Origin: Frankiales bacterium | GTDB taxonomy: Bacteria; Actinomycetota; Actinomycetes; Mycobacteriales; SCTD01 | Reading direction: 5' to 3' | Length of the DNA stretch: 11,421 bases | Assembly: GCA_025464915.1 (NCBI GenBank) | Contig: JAODNF010000084.1 | Coordinates: 1-11,421 of the forward strand | Part shown: piece after piece, positions 5,901-11,421 of the stretch | Position numbering within the stretch: position 1 is the first letter of the stretch | Layout of the letters: each line of letters starts with the position of its first letter | Translations under genes and position numbers: made by a program | The notes under the pieces: model-generated | Databases searched by the model: none | Seen by the model: the letters and a program-made list of their open reading frames with translations, nothing else | What the model was told of the DNA's origin: nothing

Positions 5901-7211
5901 ATGCTCCCGCACGTGCGCCATTTTCGCCCTTTTCTTGCCGCGACCCTGCTGCTCGTCGCCGGCTGCTCGCCGGGCTCGACGGCTCCGAGACAGGTCGTCC
6001 TGACCGTGGTGGGGACCAGCGACGTCTTCGACTCCCACCTCGTGCAGGACGTGCTCAAACCGGGTTTCGAGAAGGCCCACCCGGGCGTCCGGCTCGACTA
6101 CGTCAGCAAGGGCAGCGGCGCCGCCATCGCGTATGCGAAGGCGGGCACGGCGAGCGCTCTGCTCGTGCACGCGGCCTCGCTCGAGAACCAGTTCGTCGCC
6201 GACGGCTTCTCGCTGGAGCGCTTCGGCCGCGCCGTGTTCTACGGCGACTACGTGCTGCTCGGTCCGGCGGACGACCCGGCGGGAGTCAGGACTGGCGCGC
6301 CGCACGACGTCGTGCACGCCTTCCAGCGCATCGCCGCGGCCGGCGCCGCAGGCAGGGCGAGCTTCGTCTCGCGCGGTGGAACGCCTGGGACGACGGTGCA
6401 GGAGCACAGGATCTGGGCGCTGGCCTCGGGGGTCACGCTGTGCGCGGTCAGCAAGGCCGACGGCGGGGGCAGCTCGCCGACTGCAGCCGCAGGAGCCTGC
6501 CCGCCGGCGACGGCGTACCCCTCCTGGTACCACGCGACCGGGCTCAGCCAAGGGCCCAACGTCGTGAACGCGGAGGCCTGCAACTACGCGGTCAGGGGCT
6601 GCTACGTGCTGACGGATCGCGGGACCTACGACTACCTCGCGTCCACCAAGGCCGTGAGCGACCTCCGGGTGGTGACGGCGCTGAACGCGGCGGCGGCCCC
6701 AGGTGGCTCGACCTTGCTGGTCAACTCCTTCCACGCCTACGCGGTGAATCCGGGGGCCTTCCCGGCGCGAGTGGCGAAGGAGCTGGCTGTCCCGCAGGCA
6801 CGGGCCTTTCTCGACTGGTTGACGTCACCCGAGGCGCAGTCGTCGGTGGCCGCGTTCCTCTCCCACGCCTTCACGCCTGACGCGGCTCCGCTCCTCCGCG
6901 CCGAGCCGCTCCCCTCCGAGGTGGCCGTGGGTGCGAGCTTGACCGTCCGCGGAGGCCTGACGAACGCAGCGCCCGGCACGCCGCCGCTCGCCGGCCAGGT
7001 CGTGACGCTGCTCGCCGACGGCAGTCCGGTGGCGACGGCCACCACCGCGGCCGACGGGAGCTTCGTCGTCACCGCCACACCGACCGCGACAGCCTCCTGG
7101 GCGCTGCGGACCGGCACCCTCCAGCAGGTGGAGAACGCGACGCTCGACCCTGTCTTCGGTGATCTGCTGGCCCCCGTGACGCGTGACCTCGGGACCGTCC
7201 ACCTCCGTTGA
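5901..7211 (+). CDS. TupA-like oxyanion-binding lipoprotein with extra C-terminal domain
   Basis: A 436-residue exported solute-binding protein. The N-terminus is a lipoprotein signal with lipobox LVAGC (Cys22), so it should be anchored to the outer face of the membrane. The body resembles TupA/PBP-like proteins that bind tungstate, molybdate or similar oxyanions: VVGTSD at 36-41, ALLVHAASLENQFVADGF at 86-103, DDPAGV at 124-129, FVSRGGTPGTTVQEHRIW at 155-172 and YVLTDRGTYDYL at 235-246. An insertion at about 180-205 carries two Cys. The last ~100 residues (from about 337) read as an Ig-like or carboxypeptidase-regulatory-like beta domain (VVTLLADGSPVATATTAADG), which TupA proteins normally lack. 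ATG 5901 is used, but GTG 5913 is a real rival: TATGCT at 5900-5905 sits seven bases before it, the layout of a leaderless transcript. No permease or ATPase gene adjoins it, so it is an orphan here. Confidence 0.87.
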   Translation: MLPHVRHFRPFLAATLLLVAGCSPGSTAPRQVVLTVVGTSDVFDSHLVQDVLKPGFEKAHPGVRLDYVSKGSGAAIAYAKAGTASALLVHAASLENQFVADGFSLERFGRAVFYGDYVLLGPADDPAGVRTGAPHDVVHAFQRIAAAGAAGRASFVSRGGTPGTTVQEHRIWALASGVTLCAVSKADGGGSSPTAAAGACPPATAYPSWYHATGLSQGPNVVNAEACNYAVRGCYVLTDRGTYDYLASTKAVSDLRVVTALNAAAAPGGSTLLVNSFHAYAVNPGAFPARVAKELAVPQARAFLDWLTSPEAQSSVAAFLSHAFTPDAAPLLRAEPLPSEVAVGASLTVRGGLTNAAPGTPPLAGQVVTLLADGSPVATATTAADGSFVVTATPTATASWALRTGTLQQVENATLDPVFGDLLAPVTRDLGTVHLR

Positions 7212-7249
7212 CGGGCGGCTGTGACGTTGGGGAGACTGTGCCGCAACGA

Positions 7250-7267
7250 ACTGAACAGCTGTTCAGT
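7250..7267. promoter_or_regulatory. Perfect 18-bp palindrome, likely operator
   Basis: ACTGAACAGCTGTTCAGT equals its own reverse complement. It lies 20 bases before the propeller gene start and 38 bases after the preceding stop. The GAAC-N4-GTTC core is that of LexA (SOS) boxes of Gram-positive bacteria, but the flanks (T/A rather than C/G) and centre depart from the actinobacterial consensus; a TetR-family operator fits equally well. A small RNA hairpin is a third reading. Confidence 0.55.
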
Positions 7268-7287
7268 AGCTCTCGAAGGACCACCCA

Positions 7288-8670
7288 GTGCACCGTCGTC
7301 TCGTCGCAGCAACCTGTGCCCTGCTTCTCCTGGCCGTGCCGTCCGCACGTGGTGCCGAGCCCGCACCAGGACCGACACCGGGAGTCCCGTGCGCCGCCGG
7401 GGCGCGCCCCGAGTCCATGCAGGGTCGCGCGTCCGCGGCCGACGTCGCCTCCGGCCTGGCTGCGCAGGGCTACCAGTGCAACGCCACGGTCCTCGGGCAC
7501 GTCGGCCAGAGCGGCGGCTACCGCGTCGAGAGGTACGTCGACAGCGCTGGTCATGAGTGCGCCTTCTTCGACTCCGACACCTTCGTCGGCGAGCAGGTCG
7601 CCAAGACCGGTCCGCTCGGCACCGGGGTCTACGTCGTGGACATGCACGACCCCGAGCACCCGGTCCAGACCGACACCCTTCGGACCGCTGCAATGCAGTC
7701 CCCGCACGAGTCGCTTCGGCTGAACCCGAAACGAGGACTTCTCGTCGCGGCCCTCAGCAGCATCTCGACCGGGCCGGGTGAGATCGACGTCTACGACGTC
7801 AGCACCGACTGCCTGCACCCGACAATGCTGTCGACCAGCCCGGTCGGCGTGCTCGGTCACGAAGGCGCCTTCGCGCCCGACGGCAACACCTACTACGTCT
7901 CCTCGCTGAACCTGAACTCCCTCGCGGCGGTCGACCTGTCGGACCCGACGTCCCCGAAGATCCAGTGGTTCGTCTTCAGCTATGCCGCCCACGGCATGTC
8001 CGTGAGCCTCGACGGCAACCGCCTGTACATCGCGGAGGCCGGCTCCTTCAGCGGGGTCACGATCCTCGACGTGACCCAGGTGCAGAACCGGACGCCGTTC
8101 CCCACCGTCCCTGTGGTCGCGCGGCTCACCTGGCCCGAGGTCTCCATCCCGCAGAACGCCACGCCCTTCACCGAGGCAGGTCATCACTACCTGATGGAGG
8201 TCGACGAGTTCGGCGAGCGCGTCACCGGCGCCGCCCGGATCATCGACATCGAGGACGAGACCCACCCGTTCGTCGTCTCGAACCTGCGGCTCGAGGTCAA
8301 CCAGCCGGAGGTCTACGACGAGCTCCAGAACGACCCGGGCAACGGCGGGACGGGCCGCGGCTACCAGGCCCACTACTGCACGCTGCCGAGCCGGGTCGAC
8401 CCCAGCGTCATCGCCTGCAGCTTCATCATGTCCGGCCTGCGGGTCTTCGACATCCGCGACGTCGCGCACCCCCAGGAGCTCGCCTACGTCAACGAGCCGA
8501 CGATCTCCGGTGACCTCAACACCGGCGCCTTCGCGATGTCTGCACCGGCCTACGACCCAGCATCCGAGGACGTCTGGTACTCCGACGGCAACAAGGGGCT
8601 CTACGCCGTGCACCTCATCGGAGCAGCCGCCATCCCGTTCGCCGCGAGCTACGTCCAGCCGGGGAACTAG
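7288..8670 (+). CDS. Secreted LVIVD-type beta-propeller protein
   Basis: A 460-residue exported protein with a Sec signal peptide (basic MHRR, hydrophobic run to about residue 18, cleavage near 22-23). The mature part has several strand-turn units of the LVIVD/propeller type, each ending in a Val/Ile-Asp pair then Asp-Pro or similar: GVYVVDMHDPEHP (113-125), IDVYDVSTD (166-174), LAAVDLSDPTSP (212-223), VTILDVTQ (257-264), ARIIDIEDETHP (316-327) and LRVFDIRDVAHP (384-395). Six Cys in the mature chain (35, 64, 91, 175, 364, 377) could form disulfides, in keeping with an extracellular place. No enzymatic motif is seen; such propellers usually serve as binding scaffolds. The GTG start at 7288 is supported by AAGGA seven bases upstream. 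The 18-bp palindrome upstream probably controls it. The first base after its stop is only nine bases before the nucS start. Confidence 0.88.
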   Translation: MHRRLVAATCALLLLAVPSARGAEPAPGPTPGVPCAAGARPESMQGRASAADVASGLAAQGYQCNATVLGHVGQSGGYRVERYVDSAGHECAFFDSDTFVGEQVAKTGPLGTGVYVVDMHDPEHPVQTDTLRTAAMQSPHESLRLNPKRGLLVAALSSISTGPGEIDVYDVSTDCLHPTMLSTSPVGVLGHEGAFAPDGNTYYVSSLNLNSLAAVDLSDPTSPKIQWFVFSYAAHGMSVSLDGNRLYIAEAGSFSGVTILDVTQVQNRTPFPTVPVVARLTWPEVSIPQNATPFTEAGHHYLMEVDEFGERVTGAARIIDIEDETHPFVVSNLRLEVNQPEVYDELQNDPGNGGTGRGYQAHYCTLPSRVDPSVIACSFIMSGLRVFDIRDVAHPQELAYVNEPTISGDLNTGAFAMSAPAYDPASEDVWYSDGNKGLYAVHLIGAAAIPFAASYVQPGN

Positions 8671-8673
8671 CCT
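8668..8673 (+). promoter_or_regulatory. Putative -10 box of nucS
   Basis: TAGCCT, whose first three bases are the TAG stop of the propeller gene, is followed by six bases and the nucS GTG at 8680. This TANNNT-N6-GTG layout suggests a leaderless nucS transcript. No ribosome site of note lies between stop and start. Confidence 0.5.
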
Positions 8674-8679
8674 GTCGGC

Positions 8680-9333
8680 GTGCGCTTCGTCATCGCCCGT
8701 TGCAGCGTCGACTACGTCGGGCGCCTCACAGCCCACCTGCCGGAGGCCAACCGGCTGCTGATGATCAAGGCTGACGGCTCCGTGCTCGTCCACTCCGACA
8801 CGGGTGGCTACAAGCCGCTGATGTGGATGACCCCGCCGTGCTCCCTGCTCGAGGGTGACGACACGTGGACGGTCACCAACAAGGCCGGGGAGCAGCTCGT
8901 CATCAGCGTCCACGAGGTGCTGAGCGACACGGCCTTCGAGCTGGGGTCTGACCCGGGCCTGATGAAGGACGGCGTGGAGAAGCAGCTGCAGGCCCTGCTC
9001 GCCGACCAGTGCCACGTGCTCGGCGACGGGTTCACGCTCGTCCAGCGCGAGTACTTCACCGACATCGGCCCCGTCGACCTGCTCTGCAAGGACGCGCTCG
9101 GCGCCCACGTGCTGGTCGAGATCAAGCGGGTGGCTGAGATCGACTCCGTCGAGCAGCTGAGCCGCTACCTGCAACGGGTCTCCACCGTGCTCGGCGACGT
9201 GCAGGGCGTCCTCGCCGCCCAGACGTTCAAGCCGCAGGCGAAGACGCTCGCTGCCGACCGGGGGATCACCTGCGTCCAGGTGGACTACGAGGTCCTCAAG
9301 GGCATGGAGTCCAGCGTCCCCACCCTGTTCTGA
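8680..9333 (+). CDS. nucS: Mismatch-specific endonuclease NucS/EndoMS
   Basis: A 217-residue protein that closely follows mycobacterial NucS from its first residues (MRFVIARCSVDYVGRLTAHL) to its last. NucS cuts both strands at mismatched bases and carries out non-canonical mismatch repair in actinobacteria that lack MutS/MutL. The C-terminal nuclease core is intact: Asp133 (GPVDLL), Glu147 and Lys149 (VLVEIKR) match the known D-E-K catalytic set. The end VPTLF matches the sliding-clamp (beta clamp) binding tail of the family. The N-terminal half is the DNA-binding/dimerisation domain, with YKPLMWMTPP at 44-53. Compared with the M. tuberculosis protein, a few residues are absent near 55-60 and near 168-172, outside the active site. 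GTG 8680 is fixed by homology and probably read from a leaderless mRNA. A small GC hairpin (GCGCG 9352-9356, CGCGC 9364-9368) follows the stop and may help end transcription. Confidence 0.96.
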   Translation: MRFVIARCSVDYVGRLTAHLPEANRLLMIKADGSVLVHSDTGGYKPLMWMTPPCSLLEGDDTWTVTNKAGEQLVISVHEVLSDTAFELGSDPGLMKDGVEKQLQALLADQCHVLGDGFTLVQREYFTDIGPVDLLCKDALGAHVLVEIKRVAEIDSVEQLSRYLQRVSTVLGDVQGVLAAQTFKPQAKTLAADRGITCVQVDYEVLKGMESSVPTLF

Positions 9334-9499
9334 CCCCACATCCCTGGCCCTGCGCGCACCTCTCGCGCTTGCCGGACCGTCGTCAGAGCGTCGGACACAG
9401 GACCGCAAGGCCCTGGTGTGCACGCAGAATCAGGGCAGTGGTGTCGGGGGTCCGTGTACCCGTCGGTAACATCTCAGCAACCAACTACCAGGAGCAGTC

Positions 9500-11272
9500 G
9501 TGGCGTTCAGCAGGATCGGTGTGGTCGGACTCGGGACGATGGGTGCCGGCATCGCAGAGGTGCTGGCCCGGTCCGGCGTCGAGGTCGTGGGCGTCGAGGT
9601 CGACGACGCGTCCCTCGAGCGCGGTAGGGGCCACATCCAGCACTCGACGGGTCGCGCCGTCAGCCGCGGCAAGCTGACCGAGGCGGAGCAGGCCGAGCTG
9701 GTCGGCCGCATCTCCTTCGGCACCGACGTCACCGCCGTCAAGGACTGCGAGCTCGTCATCGAGGCGATCCCCGAGCGGATGGAGCTCAAGAAGGAGCTCT
9801 TCACGGCGCTCGACGGGCTGCTCGCCCCCGAGGCGATCATCGCCACCAACACCTCCGCGCTCAGCGTCACCGAGCTCGCCACCGGCACCGGCCGCCCGAG
9901 CCAGGTGGTGGGCCTGCACTGGTTCAACCCGGCACCCGTGATGGGCCTGGTCGAGGTCGTCAGGACCGTCGTGACCGACCCCGGGGTCGTCACCGCGGTC
10001 GAGGAGCTCGTCGGGCAGGTCGGCAAGCAGAAGGCCACCGCCGGCGACCGAGCCGGCTTCATCTGCAACGCGCTGCTGTTCGGCTACCTCAACAACGCCG
10101 TGAAGATGTACGAGTCGAAGTACGCGAGCCGTGAGGACATCGACGCGGCCATGCGCTTCGGCTGCGGCCACCCGATGGGCCCCCTCGCGCTGCTCGACCT
10201 GATCGGCCTCGACAGCGCCTACGAGATCCTCGAGACGATGTACGCGCAGTCGCGCGATCACCGGCACGCGCCTGCCCCGTTGCTGAAGCAGTACGTCACC
10301 GCCGGCCTGCTCGGGCGCAAGAGCGGCCGCGGCCTCTACACCTACGCCGCGCCCGACTCGAGCGAGGTCGTCGCCGACGCCGACACCCCTTCTGCTGCAG
10401 GCGATGCGGCTCCGCGGACCGTCACCAGGATCGGTGTCATCGGCACCGGCACGATGGCCACCGGCATCATCGAGGTCTGCGCCAAGAGCGGGTACGACGT
10501 CGTCTACCGCGCCCGCGGGGAGGACAAGGTCGCGGCGGTCGGCAAGAAGATCGAGGGCTCCCTCGACAAGGCCCTGCAGAAGGGCAAGCTGACGGAGGAG
10601 GCCAAGGCCGAGACCCTCGCGAAGATCACCGGCACGACCGACCTCGAGGGCCTCTCGGACTGCGACCTCGTCATCGAGGCCGTCGCGGAGGACCTGTCGA
10701 TCAAGAAGGCGATCTTCAGCGCCCTCGACGACATCATGAAGCCCGGTGCGATCCTCGCGACGACGACCTCGAGCCTCCCCGTCATCGAGTGCGCGACGGC
10801 GACGAACCGCCCGCAGGACGTCGTCGGCATGCACTGGTTCAACCCGGCGACCGTCATGAAGCTGGTCGAGGTCGTCCCGACCGTCACCACTGCTCCCGAC
10901 GTCATCGCGACCGTCCTCGACGTCTGCAAGAAGACCAAGAAGCACGCGGTCCTCTGCGGCGACCGGGCCGGGTTCATCGTCAACGCGCTGCTGTTCCCCT
11001 ACCTCAACGACGGCGTGAAGATGCTCGAGGCGCACTACGCCGACATCGACGACATCGACTTCGCGATGACCGCGGGCTGCGGCCACCCGATGGGTCCGTT
11101 CGCCCTCATGGACGTCGTCGGCCTCGACGTCACGCTGGCCATCCAGCAGACCTTGTTCAACGAGTTCCGCGAGCCCGGCGACAGCCCCGCGCCGATGCTC
11201 GAGCACCTGGTCAAGGCCGGCTACCTCGGCCGCAAGACCGGCCGGGGCTTCCGCGACTACGCCCGTAAGTAG
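9500..11272 (+). CDS. Tandem-duplicated 3-hydroxyacyl-CoA dehydrogenase
   Basis: A 590-residue protein made of two full 3-hydroxyacyl-CoA dehydrogenase units (each like the ~285-residue FadB2/3-hydroxybutyryl-CoA dehydrogenase) joined by an acidic Ala-rich linker at about 284-307. The enzyme interconverts 3-hydroxyacyl-CoA and 3-ketoacyl-CoA in beta-oxidation or butanoate metabolism. Both halves keep the catalytic residues, exactly 305 residues apart: Ser119/Ser424, His140/His445 (HWFNPA), Glu152/Glu457 and Asn190/Asn495. The nucleotide sites differ. Unit 1 has GLGTMG (10-15) and Glu33 at the end of the second strand, as in NAD enzymes. Unit 2 has GTGTMA (315-320), Ala338 in place of Glu33, and Arg337/Arg339 beside it, which hints at NADP. 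GTG 9500 has AGGAG five bases upstream. TAACAT (9467-9472) may be its -10, but no -35 is evident. The gene stands alone, 166 bases after nucS. Confidence 0.95.
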   Translation: MAFSRIGVVGLGTMGAGIAEVLARSGVEVVGVEVDDASLERGRGHIQHSTGRAVSRGKLTEAEQAELVGRISFGTDVTAVKDCELVIEAIPERMELKKELFTALDGLLAPEAIIATNTSALSVTELATGTGRPSQVVGLHWFNPAPVMGLVEVVRTVVTDPGVVTAVEELVGQVGKQKATAGDRAGFICNALLFGYLNNAVKMYESKYASREDIDAAMRFGCGHPMGPLALLDLIGLDSAYEILETMYAQSRDHRHAPAPLLKQYVTAGLLGRKSGRGLYTYAAPDSSEVVADADTPSAAGDAAPRTVTRIGVIGTGTMATGIIEVCAKSGYDVVYRARGEDKVAAVGKKIEGSLDKALQKGKLTEEAKAETLAKITGTTDLEGLSDCDLVIEAVAEDLSIKKAIFSALDDIMKPGAILATTTSSLPVIECATATNRPQDVVGMHWFNPATVMKLVEVVPTVTTAPDVIATVLDVCKKTKKHAVLCGDRAGFIVNALLFPYLNDGVKMLEAHYADIDDIDFAMTAGCGHPMGPFALMDVVGLDVTLAIQQTLFNEFREPGDSPAPMLEHLVKAGYLGRKTGRGFRDYARK

Positions 11273-11296
11273 CCGCCTGGGTCGCCCGCGGGCGGC
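11272..11296. terminator. Weak hairpin after the dehydrogenase gene
   Basis: GCCGCC (11272-11277) can pair with GGCGGC (11291-11296) around a short loop; a competing perfect palindrome CGCCCGCGGGCG lies at 11283-11294. There is no T-run. It is placed right after the stop codon, as a terminator would be, but such pairs are common in this GC-rich sequence. Confidence 0.25.
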
Positions 11297-11317
11297 CCGA
11301 GGCTGTTCACTTGTCGG

Positions 11318-11421
11318 ATGCCTCCCGGACACGTCCCGCCCGGTCTGAGCCGGCGCCAGCTCCTGCAGCTGCTCGGCTACACCGCGGCGGCCAGCTCGCT
11401 CGGTGCCTCACCGGCGTACGC
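11318..11421 (+). CDS. Start of a Tat-exported protein, cut by window edge
   Basis: Only the first 34 codons are visible. From the ATG at 11318 the frame encodes a twin-arginine signal peptide: a short polar N-region, the motif LSRRQLLQLLG, a mildly hydrophobic Ala/Leu/Ser stretch and a cleavage-like SPAYA at the end. Tat substrates are exported already folded, often with a cofactor. The mature protein lies outside the window, so its role cannot be stated. No clear ribosome site precedes the ATG (TTGTCGG only). It lies 45 bases past the dehydrogenase stop on the same strand and may belong to a separate transcript. Confidence 0.7.
   Translation, partial: MPPGHVPPGLSRRQLLQLLGYTAAASSLGASPAY

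Noticed and set aside
7069..9423. 784-codon open frame on the minus strand
   Set aside because: It lies opposite the propeller gene and nucS, both secure by motif or homology. The translation is low-complexity in composition and shows no family features.
9467..9472. TAACAT as a confident promoter for the double dehydrogenase
   Set aside because: The -10 fits, but no acceptable -35 lies 16-18 bases upstream, so it is mentioned only within the gene entry.
9485..11332. 615-codon open frame on the minus strand with an internal repeat pattern
   Set aside because: It is the antisense of the double dehydrogenase; its apparent repeat (RVAA, HGVVEV-like blocks) only mirrors the duplication of the real gene.

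Overview
The window is very GC-rich, uses GTG starts often, and carries a NucS/EndoMS mismatch endonuclease, a TNNAACNNGTTNNA operator of the KstR type and several promoters that look leaderless. Together these point to a chromosomal segment of an actinomycete. Nocardioidaceae or a related high-GC family would fit, but the genus is an inference. I see no RNA genes, insertion sequences, integrases or CRISPR arrays, and no gene-free stretch over 300 bases. The longest gaps are 4910-5094 and 9334-9499.

Region 1 (1-4909) is a divergent locus. On the minus strand lie an NTF2/SnoaL-like small protein (1721-1275) and, 46 bases further on, the start of an unrecognised protein that runs off the left edge (1228-1). 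On the plus strand is a tightly coupled three-gene operon: a PAPS-type sulfotransferase, an uncharacterised 401-residue protein and a short-chain dehydrogenase/reductase. The stop and start codons of these three genes overlap. The roughly 47-bp divergent control region holds a palindrome that matches the KstR (cholesterol catabolism) consensus exactly. It lies inside both promoters. The simplest reading is a sterol- or lipid-responsive locus, product unknown.

Region 2 (4910-5857) has two imperfect 44-bp direct repeats that can form hairpins, then a good sigma70-type promoter carrying two copies of GCAACC-N4-GGTTGC, then an SRPBCC/AHSA1 protein gene overlapping an ArsR-family repressor gene. 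This looks like a self-regulated two-gene operon.

Region 3 (5901-8670) encodes two exported proteins: a TupA-like oxyanion-binding lipoprotein with an added C-terminal beta-sandwich-like domain and no transporter genes beside it, and a secreted LVIVD-type beta-propeller. A perfect 18-bp palindrome sits just upstream of the propeller gene.

Region 4 (8680-11421) holds nucS, whose likely -10 element begins in the stop codon of the preceding gene; a 590-residue protein made of two complete 3-hydroxyacyl-CoA dehydrogenase units in tandem, with diverged cofactor sites; and the first 34 codons of a Tat-exported protein cut by the right edge.

The most interesting signals are the KstR-like divergent promoter and its unexplained sulfotransferase locus, the duplicated dehydrogenase with two different nucleotide-binding signatures, and the paired operators of the ArsR/AHSA1 operon.
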